Positions 46,092 through 56,246 of a stretch of 57,807 bases of DNA are shown here, piece after piece (the stretch's first letter is position 1; each line of letters starts with the position of its first letter). The position numbers were made by a program, and so were the translations under genes. A model generated the notes under the pieces. It searched no databases. It worked only from the letters and a program-made list of their open reading frames with translations, and was not told the origin of the DNA. Source of the stretch: Deltaproteobacteria bacterium (GTDB lineage Bacteria; Desulfobacterota; Desulfarculia; JACQYL01); assembly GCA_016208165.1 (NCBI GenBank), contig JACQYL010000082.1, positions 1 through 57,807 on the forward strand, in the 5' to 3' direction.

Positions 46092-47876
46092 CTAGTTGAG
46101 GGCGAGCGGTTGGGCCAGACGCTCGGCCTCCCGGAGCAATTCCTCCAGGAAGTCCAGACCCTGAGTCCAGAAACCGGCGTCCGCCAAATCAATTCCCAGG
46201 GGCCGCAAAAGATCCTCGGGGGACGCTTTACCTCCCGATTCCAGCAATTCCAGATACAAGGGAACAAGAGCGCACCGGCCTTCCCGATACCGTCGAATCA
46301 GCGCGAACACCAGCAGTTCACCGAAGGCATAGGCATACACGTACCCCGGAGATTGAACGAAGTGGGGTATGTATGACCACCAAAGGCCATAATGGTCCAG
46401 TAACCGAACCGAATCGCCGAACATGGCGCGCTGAGTTTCCATCCAGACCTCGGAAATTCGCTCTCGCGAACGTTCTCCCTGCTCCCTTCTTTCTATATGG
46501 AGCGATTCTTCAAACCGGTGCATGGCGGCCTGTCGGAATATGGTGGCGATCACGTCTTCCAGTTTGGTGCACAGAGCGGCCAAACGCGCTTCCCCCGAAG
46601 GCAGAGCTTCGAGTAGATGTTCGAAAATGAGCATTTCTCCGAACACGGAAGCGGTTTCCGCCGTGGTCAGGGGAACCTCGCTGTTGAAAAGACCCTGACG
46701 GCGGCTGAGATACTGATGGATGCCGTGTCCCAGCTCGTGAGCCAGAGTCATGATATCCCGGTGTTTGCCCGTAAAATTCAACAATATGTATGGATGAACG
46801 GACGGAATCGCCGGATGAGAAAAAGCGCCGCTCCGTTTTCCGGCCATGACCGGGGCATGGATCCAGCGGTCGTCAAAAAACCGGCGCGCGATCTGTTCCA
46901 TCCTTGGGGAAAAACCTCTGAAGGCGGACAAGACCAGATCCCTGGCCTGATCCCACGAGAATTGCGTTTGCGCCTGTCCCGGCAGGGGTGCGTATCGATC
47001 ATAGTCCAGGAGTTCCTCATAGCCCAGGATATCTCTTTTGAGACGGTAGTATCGCGCCACGAAGTCATAACGGGAGGTTACGGACTGCACCAGGAGCCGG
47101 ACTACTTCGTCGGCGATTTCATTATCGAGGTTTCTTGCGCTCAGCCAATGAGGGTGCTTCCTCAGCCGATCTTCAATGGATTTATCCAAGAGAATCGTGT
47201 TGAAAATGTGCGTCAGAACGTGGGAGATTTCGTCGAGGCCGGCCGTGAAATCCTCGGCGGCGCGGCGGCGCACCTCCTGTTCCCTGTGGTAAAGATCGCT
47301 CAATACTTCGGATTCCGCGCGCCGACGTTCCCCGAAGCGCTGCCGGCCCATCACCTTGTCGAACAGCGAACGCCACGAGCCGTTCCCACTGGGTTGCTTC
47401 TCCGCCAGAATGCGTTCCTCCGGCTCCGTGAGGAGGTAGGGCCTGTATCGCCGCAACGATTTCAGGAAGTGGCCGTAGGCCGCCAACACGGGACTGTCGA
47501 TCTGCCTGCGCGCCGACTCGTCGTCCATCTGCGCCCATTCCAAGGTGAAGAAGATGGTATCGCGTTGAAGCCGGCTGTTAAACTCCATGGCCTCCTGCCA
47601 CAATCGACTGCTAACGGGATTTCCGGTTTGGGTGGCAAAATGGAGATGGGCGAAGGTCACGATCTTGCGGGACCGCTCCCGGAGATTCTCGAGGTCCCGA
47701 AGAAACTCGAGGAGTTCGTCCGGGCTCAGTTCCCCGATTCGGCCCTTGAAGGTGCTCGAAAGACGTTGCGCTTCCCCGATGCAATGGAGTTTATCCTGTT
47801 CCAGGTTGCCGTCGTCGGGTCCATCGTATAAGTCCTCAAGCCGCCATACCACCTCTTCCGCTGAAATCGGATCCAT
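46092..47876 (-). CDS. M3 family oligoendopeptidase (PepF-like)
   Basis: The 594-residue protein is a zinc metallopeptidase of family M3. The HExxH-type metal motif appears as HELGHGIHQYLS and the downstream glutamate helix lies in FGEMLIFEHLL. The C-terminal YVYAYAFGELLVFALIRRY is also typical. It should cleave small peptides in the cytoplasm. The start at 47876 has AAGGAG six bases upstream; the open frame extends to 48080 without family sequence. It is convergent with the HdrA gene and divergent from the cobalamin adenosyltransferase. Length matches PepF homologues. Confidence 0.87.
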   Translation of the reverse strand: MDPISAEEVVWRLEDLYDGPDDGNLEQDKLHCIGEAQRLSSTFKGRIGELSPDELLEFLRDLENLRERSRKIVTFAHLHFATQTGNPVSSRLWQEAMEFNSRLQRDTIFFTLEWAQMDDESARRQIDSPVLAAYGHFLKSLRRYRPYLLTEPEERILAEKQPSGNGSWRSLFDKVMGRQRFGERRRAESEVLSDLYHREQEVRRRAAEDFTAGLDEISHVLTHIFNTILLDKSIEDRLRKHPHWLSARNLDNEIADEVVRLLVQSVTSRYDFVARYYRLKRDILGYEELLDYDRYAPLPGQAQTQFSWDQARDLVLSAFRGFSPRMEQIARRFFDDRWIHAPVMAGKRSGAFSHPAIPSVHPYILLNFTGKHRDIMTLAHELGHGIHQYLSRRQGLFNSEVPLTTAETASVFGEMLIFEHLLEALPSGEARLAALCTKLEDVIATIFRQAAMHRFEESLHIERREQGERSRERISEVWMETQRAMFGDSVRLLDHYGLWWSYIPHFVQSPGYVYAYAFGELLVFALIRRYREGRCALVPLYLELLESGGKASPEDLLRPLGIDLADAGFWTQGLDFLEELLREAERLAQPLALN

Positions 47877-48187
47877 GGATACTCCTTTTTGATGCGATGT
47901 GAACCCGCTCCCTCTACGTCGGATTCTTACAAGACAACGATCACGCGGGTGGCCGTCTGGAATGGAGGAAATCCGGTGCAGGCAAAAACGGTTCGTTTGC
48001 GACCGGAATTTCAATAGGTGGAGTGTAGCACAGACGTGTCCGATTTTCCTCTTTTCGAACCCGACCATCCATTGGAGCAACGCCGGACGTATGTGGGCAT
48101 CCGATGGGGATTTCTCATCGTTGCAATCAACCGATCACTCCTTACTTTATACAAATAGAGGAGAGCATTGGAAGGAGTTGATGGAGC

Positions 48188-48745
48188 ATGTCTATTACCA
48201 CGCGAATGGGAGACACCGGAACAACCAGTCTGGTGGATGAAACCCAACGGGTAAAAAAAACTCATATCCGGAAACAGGTCGTGGGCACGCTGGACGAACT
48301 GAATTCGTTTCTCGGGTTGGCTCGGGCGTCGGGCCTGCCCGGAAGGATTGGAGAATCGATTTTCAGATTTCAGGAAGAGCTGTTTGTCATCGGCTCGGAG
48401 GTGTCCTCGTCACCGGCCGACCTAGCCGAGCTTGACGTGCGCATCGGCTACAAGCACGTTCGGCGGTTGGACGACATCCTGAGACGCATCGAAAAAAGGA
48501 TGCCGATGCCGGAGAATTTTATCGTTCCAGGGACCACACGGAGCGGCGCCCTGCTGGACGTTGCCCGGACCGTTACACGCCGACTCGAACGGAAGGCAGT
48601 CGAGGCCTTCGAGGAGGGGAAGATAGGGAACCGGTTTATCTTGAAATACCTGAATCGGCTTTCGGACGTCCTCTTTACGCTGGCGCGCTATGCTGAATTC
48701 CTCGAGACCGGTAAGGCCGAATGGGCTCCACCCCGCCGGAGGTGA
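48188..48745 (+). CDS. PduO-type cob(I)alamin adenosyltransferase
   Basis: The 185-residue protein transfers adenosyl from ATP to cobalamin. The ATP-binding N-terminus is visible (MSITTRMGDTGTTSL), along with GTLDELNSFLGLAR and the RR-containing helix VARTVTRRLERKAVE, with a KYLNRLSDVLFTLARY ending typical of PduO/MMAB proteins. Length is standard. It stands alone between the M3 peptidase and the secreted protease. Cobalamin use fits an anaerobe with methyl-transfer or mutase enzymes, but none is in the window. The RBS is GGAG 10 bases before the ATG. Confidence 0.9.
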   Translation: MSITTRMGDTGTTSLVDETQRVKKTHIRKQVVGTLDELNSFLGLARASGLPGRIGESIFRFQEELFVIGSEVSSSPADLAELDVRIGYKHVRRLDDILRRIEKRMPMPENFIVPGTTRSGALLDVARTVTRRLERKAVEAFEEGKIGNRFILKYLNRLSDVLFTLARYAEFLETGKAEWAPPRRR

Positions 48746-48818
48746 GAAGCCCACTCCGATTCGGAGTCGGAGAAACGCCTTTTCCGGAAGGTTACCGGCC
48801 CGAGGAGCCGTCGCGTGG

Positions 48819-51200
48819 TCAGCTGTTTTCCGGGTACTTGAACGAAACCCAGTAGACTCCCGATATTCCCGGAAGGTTGACGGTCATCATTCCGCTTGTG
48901 CTTCCGGTGAGCATGAGGCTGAGGGAATACGCACGGCCCAGGACATCGTGGCTGCAGTCAATGCCGTCTTCATAGTCCTCGTCCAGAAATACGGTGAACT
49001 TGCCCTCGGCCAGCATCACGATGACGCAGGAGCCGGCCTCATATTTCTGGAGGTAAAACTTTAACTTTCCGTCCGAACTGTGCCATATTGCATTCGTGGG
49101 GATAAAAGGCGACGTGCTCCCGTCGTCGGGAAAAGCAAGAGAAACGGGATACGTGCCGGTCTTGCCCGGGAGTTTGAGGGTCAATGTTCCGGAGGTGCTG
49201 TTGTTGAGACTCAGCGACAGTTGCCCGCCCTGCGCCATTACATCGTCTTTGCAGTCGATCCCGTCCCTGTAAGCCGGATCGAGGAAGGCGGTCAGTGTGT
49301 TGTTTGCCATGATTGCGATAACGGCGGAGCCGGTCTGATATTTTTGAAGATAGAAGCTGATGCCTTCATTCGAGTTCTTCCAGATGCCGTTGTCGGCGAA
49401 TGAAGTGTCCGTGCCGATGAGCAACTCCACTTCGTCGATAAAAAAGTTGGTGACCACGTTCTCATCGGTTTGTGCATCAAAGTAGAGGTATATATCCTTT
49501 CCGATGAATTCGGATACGTCGAAGGATTGGCTTTGAACCCAGTCCGACGTCGCGTCCACGTTACTCAGGGATAAGATATTCTTGTAGAAGTCATTGTCGT
49601 TCCTGCCGATACCCACTTCGAAGATATCGTACGGCTCGTTATCCTCCTCGTTGGTTCCAATGGCGTACCGGAACCTCAGGGTAGCGTTCTTGGCGAAAGA
49701 AGGTATGGTGAAATCCTGATACATAAAGTCGTATTCCTCATAGTCGTATCCGCCGAACCAGGCGGCCCAATCGCCTTGATAGGCGCAGTCGTAACCGGCC
49801 TGGGTGAAGCAGGGGATCTTCCAAAGAATCCATCCGCTGCTGACCCAGCTTCCGTCTTCCCCATTTTCAAAACCCGGATTATTGAGGATGTTGGTGGACA
49901 GCTGCGAGCCGGCCTGTGTGATGGTGACCGTCTTGCCCGCTACCGTGAGTGTGCCCGTCCTCTCGTTTCCCGAATTCGCCGGGATTCGATATTGGACGGA
50001 GCCGTTGCCCGTTCCGGAATTCGCCGACTCGAGAACGATCCACGAAGCGTTGGATGCGGCCGTCCACGCGCAACCGGGAGATGAACTGGTCACTTCTATG
50101 GCGCCGCCTCCGCCGCTCGAGTTGAAATCCACCGTTGCAGGGTAGACGGAATAGGTGCATTGTGGGGAGTTCTGGGAAAACTGAACATCGATGGTCTGCC
50201 AGAATACCGCATTGAAGTTCTGGTTTTCATAGGAGTACAGGCAGTCATAGTCCATGTTCATTTTCATTCGATACAAGCCGTTGGGACGATTCCCGGAGGA
50301 AGTGCCCCAACTGTTGAGCAGGACCCAGTAGTGGTTTTCGGGGTTGGGGTCCTGATCGTTGTACCCGACCAGGAGCACGGCATGGCCTCCCCCGTCGTTG
50401 CCATAGGCCTGACCGCACTCGAGATCATGATCCCAGATCGTGTTTTCCGGGCCGTTCCAGAAGGAGAAAAACCGATCCCAGGCGGCTTGAGTGGGCAAAT
50501 AGAAAGCGAAGTACGCCGCCTTGTTCTGATTGAGCACGTTCTTGAGATTGGCTATGGCCGTTGCCTTTCCCACGTCCGCAGTGGGGATCGTGGCATAGGA
50601 AATGGAAGTGATGGGGTAGTTGGGCGAAGTGGAAACACTTCCGCAATAGGTAACGCTGGAGCCGTAATCGCACGTGGTGTCTCCGTCGGCGAAGTGCGCG
50701 CTGTTGTTGGACCAGGGGAAAAACATGCCCACCTGCTCGTACCAGTTGACGAACTTAACCAGAGTCCCTCCGCAACAGGCGAAGTTGTCGGTTTTACAGG
50801 AGTTCAGATACTGGGTGGACAGTCGATCGCTAATTCCCTCCTGGACGTTGAGCGCCACCTCCACGACCCCCGTGCAGGCCCAGTTCCAGCAGTTGCCGCA
50901 ACTGCCTTGCTGGCGCTCTTCGGGCACGTATGAGACGTAGCCGAGCAGGTTGACGGAGGACCCCTGACCTTCGTAGGCCCGCCTTAAGAGCTGTTTGTTG
51001 ATGTCGTCGCTGATATAGGCTTTTCGGGCCTTTTTCACCTGGTCGTCCCACTCCATGATTTCGGAAATGGACGGGCGCATGATGGACGCATTGAGTTCTT
51101 CAAATTCATACACATCGGACTGCTGTGCTCCGACGCCGGCCGCGACAAGGACTAACGAAACGACGAACAAGGTTCGCAGGAGGGCTTTAACGCTATTCAT
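48819..51200 (-). CDS. Exported papain-family (C1) protease with BACON domain and C-terminal repeats
   Basis: The 793-residue protein has a signal peptide (residues 1-25, ending VGA). The papain catalytic residues are visible: Q98 and C104 in QGSCGNCW, a histidine in GGGHAVLLVGY, and an asparagine in VLLNSWGTS. A BACON-type Ig-like domain follows (GCAWTAASNASWI to TVTITQAG), then a beta-sandwich possibly carbohydrate-binding or MAM-like (NPGFENGEDGSW onward). The end carries two tandem repeats of about 85 residues, each with IW-x-S-x-(E/G)-x-F-YLQKY and DGIDC. A GGGGAG site is 6 bases before the ATG. A secreted protein- or matrix-targeting role is inferred. Confidence 0.82.
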   Translation of the reverse strand: MNSVKALLRTLFVVSLVLVAAGVGAQQSDVYEFEELNASIMRPSISEIMEWDDQVKKARKAYISDDINKQLLRRAYEGQGSSVNLLGYVSYVPEERQQGSCGNCWNWACTGVVEVALNVQEGISDRLSTQYLNSCKTDNFACCGGTLVKFVNWYEQVGMFFPWSNNSAHFADGDTTCDYGSSVTYCGSVSTSPNYPITSISYATIPTADVGKATAIANLKNVLNQNKAAYFAFYLPTQAAWDRFFSFWNGPENTIWDHDLECGQAYGNDGGGHAVLLVGYNDQDPNPENHYWVLLNSWGTSSGNRPNGLYRMKMNMDYDCLYSYENQNFNAVFWQTIDVQFSQNSPQCTYSVYPATVDFNSSGGGGAIEVTSSSPGCAWTAASNASWIVLESANSGTGNGSVQYRIPANSGNERTGTLTVAGKTVTITQAGSQLSTNILNNPGFENGEDGSWVSSGWILWKIPCFTQAGYDCAYQGDWAAWFGGYDYEEYDFMYQDFTIPSFAKNATLRFRYAIGTNEEDNEPYDIFEVGIGRNDNDFYKNILSLSNVDATSDWVQSQSFDVSEFIGKDIYLYFDAQTDENVVTNFFIDEVELLIGTDTSFADNGIWKNSNEGISFYLQKYQTGSAVIAIMANNTLTAFLDPAYRDGIDCKDDVMAQGGQLSLSLNNSTSGTLTLKLPGKTGTYPVSLAFPDDGSTSPFIPTNAIWHSSDGKLKFYLQKYEAGSCVIVMLAEGKFTVFLDEDYEDGIDCSHDVLGRAYSLSLMLTGSTSGMMTVNLPGISGVYWVSFKYPENS

Positions 51201-51663
51201 TTCGATCTCCCCGAATAAAGGAACACCAAATAAATAACCAAATAAATAACCGACTAGAGATCAACCTCTGTAAACACATACGCCCCGATGAAATCATCCA
51301 CGTCCGGGCGTGGCGTTAACGGCAGCGTCTCGCGGTTCGTGAACGGTGTTTTTGAGGTAACGCCCATCTCCGATTCGGAAACCGTTCGGTCGTCGGATCG
51401 GTATCATGGACGGCGCTCCACCGGTTGGCGTTGGAGCTTACATGGCCACACCGGGTTGGCTAACACGGATGTCGGAAGAGAGTGGACAATGCGCCGTATG
51501 CCGCTGCTAGTTCAAAAAATGAAGACTATGAGAACAATACCTAATTTAGTATATCACAGCGGACGGGAAATAGGAATAGGCCATGGATGCGGGGTCTAAG
51601 GACGAGGTCGCAGGATGGTCGTAGGTTCCGGTAAATGAAGTCCGATGGGGGGTTGGCCTGTTT
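51201..51663. other. Intergenic region upstream of the secreted protease
   Basis: A 12-base direct repeat (CCAAATAAATAA, two copies, 51226-51249) lies directly upstream of the secreted protease's start, on the side where its promoter should be. The rest shows no recognisable gene; the plus-strand frame 51288-51599 has no family motifs. Confidence 0.4.
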
Positions 51664-52038
51664 TTGCAATCAAGGGCTGAATCCGCGTTTGACGCCGCAT
51701 CCAGTCTGTTCCTCTTCAGTGTTGTGGACGTGGAGCAGGGCGAAGCGGCGGGCTATTCGGTGACGTTCTATGACGACGATCTGTTTCAAACGTTCAGTTT
51801 TACGGATCTGCGGGCCAGGGACGGCTCCATCGTGTGGGGCGGCGACAATACGGCCAACTATGTTTCAGCCTTTACAGCCGCTGAGCTTGGCTTCACTGAA
51901 ATTGACCAGGTGAAGTTCGTTTATGGAGGATCCGGCGGCATCGCTCTGGGCGCGCCGGTTCCCGTCCCGGCCGTGGTGTGGCTGCTCGGCACGGCATTGC
52001 TGGGACTATCAGGGTTTCGGAGAAGACGGCTGAGTTAA
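51664..52038 (+). pseudogene. N-terminally truncated VPLPA-CTERM protein
   Basis: About 124 residues remain. The C-terminus is a classic VPLPA-CTERM sorting signal: VPVPAVVWLLGTALLGLSGFRRRRL, whose motif, hydrophobic helix and arginine cluster lie in its last 25 residues. Such signals are processed by exosortase-type enzymes. There is no signal peptide; the frame is open upstream only to about 51625 and any start would be a TTG. The upstream DNA does not restore a longer protein. It therefore looks like the stub of a larger exported protein, and no exosortase gene is seen here. A clear terminator follows. Confidence 0.6.
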
Positions 52039-52403
52039 CAGCGGCAAACAGGGTGCAAGGGTAGAGGGAGCCCGAACCGGGGATTCATCTACCCTTTTTT
52101 GTGTTTGGAGGGCAGGGAAACTCATGTTCGAGGCCGGCTCACAAAAGGTTTCCGATTCCAAGCATTCGGCGGCACGCGAGTGTAAAATGCGATGCATTTG
52201 ACCCTGGACGACTTTCTGCCCGAAAGCTATAATGTGTGCCGTCTTTCCTGCAGGGTCGAAGGGCCGTGTATCGTCCGGTGCAGCCATCCGGTCCGGGAGT
52301 GCAAAGAGCCTTTCGCCCAGGGAGAGGGAGACCCGCGCGCCGCTCCGGTCGGTTCGCCGTTCATTGCCCATCATTCACCCTGAGTGCTCGAAGGGGGTAG
52401 GTC
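52039..52403. other. Terminator-containing intergenic region before the hybrid kinase
   Basis: Beyond the terminator at 52057-52100, I see no gene in these 365 bases. A short plus-strand frame with an ATG at 52192 gives about 63 residues (MHLTLDDFLPESYNVC and on) with scattered cysteines but no family I recognise. The kinase ATG at 52404 has GGGGGTAGG upstream, a modest ribosome site. Confidence 0.45.
52057..52100 (+). terminator. Rho-independent terminator
   Basis: AAGGGTAGA (52057-52065) pairs with TCTACCCTT (52088-52096), followed by TTTT. It lies 20 bases after the VPLPA-CTERM fragment. Confidence 0.75.
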
Positions 52404-55400
52404 ATGAAGTTCTTCAAGAATCTCTCGATCGGCCGAAAGATCGTCGCGATCCTGATGTTGATCGTCGCCATCGAGGTCCTTATCGCCTTGTGCGGCCTGC
52501 ACTTTCTCCGGCAAATGCAAGGGGACCTGCATCGAATCGTGGACAGGGATGCGGAGAGCGTCCGGTTGGCCGGAGAAATGCAGGCCAACATGCTCCAGAT
52601 CGTCCGGGCGGAGAAGAACATGATCCTCTCTGCCACGGAAGAGGAACGAACCAGACTTGCGGAGAGCATAGCCGGCTTGCAGGCCGATCTCCGGGAGGCC
52701 CAGATCCGCTTGAAGGAGCTGTCCGATCCGGATGAGAAGGTCCTTCTGGATGAGTTCGATGGGATGTGGAGCCGTTTTATGGAGGCGGACGAAGAGATAC
52801 GCCGGCTCTCAGCGCTCGAGCGGAAGGATGAAGCCGCCGGCCTGAGCATGGGAAACGCCCGTGAGCTTAGAAGTGCGGCTGGAGATTTGATGCAGGCAAT
52901 TGTTAAGAAGAACGTCAAGGCGTTCGAGGAAGGCAGAGCCCAGGCGGATAGGAATACCCAGAGGGCCGTCACCCTGATGATCGTCTTGATCCTGGCGTCG
53001 CTTGCAGTGGCGCTGACCCTGGGGCTGTTGGTGTCCCGTTCCATATCCGCGAGTCTGAACGACATGGTCATTGTGGCCGACGCCATAGCCCAAGGCAACC
53101 TGGACGTCCCGGTCGAGGCCAAGGGAAAGGACGAGACAGGCAGGCTCGGCGCGTCCATCCGCCAGATGCAGAGTTCGTTGCGGAAATCGCGGGATGACGC
53201 AGCGGCCCGAGACTGGCTCAAGACCGGCATAGCGCGTCTCAACGACCTCATGAGGGGGGAGCAGGAACTGACGGATTTGAGCGCCGGAATTATTTCTGAA
53301 ATAGTCACTTACTTAGGAGCCCAGGTCGGCGCTTTCTATCTGATGGACAACACCCATGGTAAACCTCTCCTGAGGCTTACCGGCAGCTATGCCTACTCGA
53401 AGCGGAAGAACCTCTCCAACGAGTTCGGCTTGGGGGAAGGGCTGGTAGGACAAGCGGCCCTCGAGAAGAAGCCCATCGTGGTAAGAAACGTGCCGGAAGA
53501 TTACATCAAAGTCACCTCGGGCCTGGGCGAAGCTGTTCCCCGGTTCGTCTCCGTGTTTCCGTTTCTCTTCGACGGTCGCGTGAAGGGATTGGTTGAAATA
53601 GGAGCCCTCGACGAGGTGTCCGACCTTCACTTCGAGTATCTGAAACAGGCGATGCCGGCCGTGGCCATCAGCATCGAGACCGCCCAGAAGAGGGAACAGC
53701 TTTCAGAGTCCCTGGCCCGTGCCCAGGCCCTCACTGAAGAACTCGAGGCCCAGCAGGAGGAGCTCAAAGCGGCCAACGAAGAGCTCGAGGAGCAGACTCG
53801 GGCGCTGCGGGAGTCGGAAGAGAAGCTCAAAGCCCAGCAGGAAGAGCTGGAGGCCACCAACGAAGAGCTCGAAGAGAAGACCGAGGCGTTGGAGCGGCAG
53901 AAGCGGGACGTGGAGCGGACCAATCGTGAACTCGAGCGGGCAAGGGGCGAAATCGAGGAGAGGGCCGAGGAACTTGCCATTGCGAGTAAGTACAAATCGG
54001 AATTCCTTGCCAACATGTCTCACGAGCTTCGCACCCCCCTGAACAGCTTGCTTCTGCTATCGAAGTCCCTGGCGGACAACAAGGAAGGCACCCTTACCGG
54101 GGAGCAGATCGAATCGGCTCGGGTGATTTACGACAGCGGGAATCAACTCCTTTCCCTCATCAACGAGATCCTGGACCTCTCCAAGATCGAGGCCGGCAGG
54201 ATGGAATTGCACCTCGAGAAGGTCGGCCTGGACGCCCTGGCAAACAGTATTCAGGACCATTTTGCCCATATGGCGAAGGAGAAAGGGCTCGGGCTCCACA
54301 TCTCACTCAGTGAGACCGCTCCCAAGGAGATCGAGACGGATCGGAAAAGGGCCGAACAGATCATCCGAAACCTCATGTCCAACGCCATCAAGTTCACGGA
54401 AGCCGGAGATATCCGAGTCCTTTTCGGCGGACCGAGGCAGGGCGTGAGCCTTTCTCGAAGCGGACTCGACACAAGCAATGCCGTGGCGGTTTCCATCTAA
54501 GACACAGGGATCGGCATCCCTGCGGACAAGCAGAAGATCATCTTCGAGGCGTTTCAGCAAGCGGACGGCACCACCGCCCGGAGATTCGGCGGAACCGGTC
54601 TCGGGCTTTCGATCTCGAGGGAACTGGCTCATCTCTTGGCAGGTGAGATTCAGCTTGAGAGCGAAACGGGGAAGGGTAGTACGTTCACGCTGTACTTGCC
54701 CATTGAAAGGGGACGATTGTCCCAGCGCAGCACGGGGCCCGCCTTGAAGGAAGGAAGCTCGAAGAGTGCCGGATGGAGATCGGAGTCTGCTCGCATCGAG
54801 GCCGAGCCAACGGATAGCTCTCGGGTTTTGAGTCCCCTTTTACCGTTGTCCATTCCGGACGACAGGGAGACGCTAAAAGACGCGGACAAGACCATCCTCG
54901 TTATCGAGGATGACGCCAGGTTTGTCAAATTGCTCTTGAGACAGTGCCATGACAGAGGGTTCAAGTGCCTGGCGGCGGCAACGGGAGAGGAGGGACTCGA
55001 CCTGGCGATCCGGCATGTGCCTCAGGCCATCATCCTGGATATCCGCCTCCCCGGCATGGACGGCTGGGCCGTTCTCGAGAGCCTAAAGGGAAATCCGAAT
55101 TTGCGACACATCCCCGTTCATATCATGTCCGTCGAGGACCCGAGTATCGAGGCTTTCAGGAAGGGCGCCATCGGCTTCCTGAACAAGCCGGCAAGTCAGG
55201 AAGATCTCGAGGAAGCCTTCTCGACCCTTGAAAGCATGCTCAGCAGGAAAATGAAGAACCTGCTTGTGGTCGAGGACGACGAGCATCTTCGAAAGAGTGT
55301 CGTCAACCTCATCGGAAACGGGGACGTTCAGGTGGATGAGGCCGCAACGGGTATTCAAGCCTTGGGGGCCATGAAGTCCACCAGATACGATTGCATCATC

Positions 55401-56057
55401 CTGGACCTGGGACTTCCGGACATGACCGGGTTCGAACTTCTCGAGGCTCTGGAGAAGGACGAAGCCCTATCGATTCCCCCGGTCATCGTTCACACAGCCA
55501 GAGATCTGACTCGGGAAGAGGAGGTAAAGCTGCGACAGTATGCCGATTCCATTATCATCAAGGGGGTCAGGTCGGACGAGCGTCTGCTGGACGAAACTTC
55601 CCTTTTCCTGCATCGCATGGTTGGGAGGTTGCCCGAAAAGCAGCGGAAAATGATCATCGATCTCCATGATACGGACGCCTTGTTCCGTGCCAGGAAAGTC
55701 CTGATCGTAGACGATGACATGCGCAATGTATTTGCCATTTCGAAGCTCCTGGAAGAAAAAGGAATGAAGGTCGTCAAGGCGGAAGACGGCAAGAGAGCCC
55801 TGGATGCCCTCGAGCAGCACCCGGACGTGGATCTTGTGCTCATGGACATCATGATGCCTGTTATGGACGGGTACGAAGCCATGCAGCGGATCCGGTCCCA
55901 GGCGCGGTTCCATCGGCTGCCCATCATCGCCCTCACGGCCAAGGCCATGGCCGGGGACAGGGATCGCTGTATCGAGGCCGGGGCCAACGATTACCTGGCA
56001 AAGCCCGTGGACGTCAAACGACTGCTTTCCATGTTGCGCGTCTGGCTGTATCCGTAA
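52404..56057 (+). pseudogene. Hybrid histidine kinase with three receiver domains, split by an in-frame TAA
   Basis: A single frame of 1,218 codons is broken only by a TAA at 54498-54500 (codon 699). The order is: membrane helix, periplasmic four-helix bundle (about residues 35-190), second helix, HAMP, GAF (about 290-435), a long EEL-rich coiled coil, HisKA with H540 in MSHELRTPLN, then HATPase. The stop falls inside the ATP-binding domain, just before the G1 box DTGIGIP, and GGTGLGLSI follows. Three receivers carry phosphorylatable aspartates in [22 protein letters not shown] and [11 protein letters not shown]. As written, the first product lacks half the ATP site, and the second could start at 54636. 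Nonsense mutation or a single-base sequencing error are both possible. CheR and CheB follow. Confidence 0.8.
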
Positions 56058-56107
56058 TAGGTGTGTAAACCGGATAAATCGATGCCTTCGTAAGAAGTCC
56101 TCCGGGT

Positions 56108-56180
56108 CGTCATGCCGGACTTGATCCGGCATCCGGACCATTTGAAATTGCTGGATTCCGGTTTTCGCCGGAACGAAGGA
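56108..56180. repeat. Dispersed-type palindromic repeat before cheR
   Basis: The stretch includes the palindrome ATGCCGGA-CTTGA-TCCGGCAT and the segment CTGGATTCCGGTTTTCGCCG, a well-known pattern of intergenic repeats in many bacteria (sequences of the form GTCATTCCGGCGAAAGCCGG). It lies between the kinase and cheR; any cheR start within it is unlikely. Confidence 0.65.
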
Positions 56181-56246
56181 AAACGGCCGCTTTCGACTCT
56201 TTACGAGCTTATCAGAACTGAGCAGGTTCGGGTTGACATTAACGTG

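Noticed and set aside
52361-53308. Minus-strand serine-rich frame opposite the kinase
   Set aside because: Composition mirrors the coding strand; no domains or start signals.
54498-54500. TAA in the kinase as a recoded amino acid
   Set aside because: TAA is not used for selenocysteine or pyrrolysine, and many genes here end at TAA; a mutation or sequencing error is simpler.
56112-56246. N-terminal extension of CheR
   Set aside because: The translated segment corresponds to a dispersed intergenic palindromic repeat, not protein sequence.
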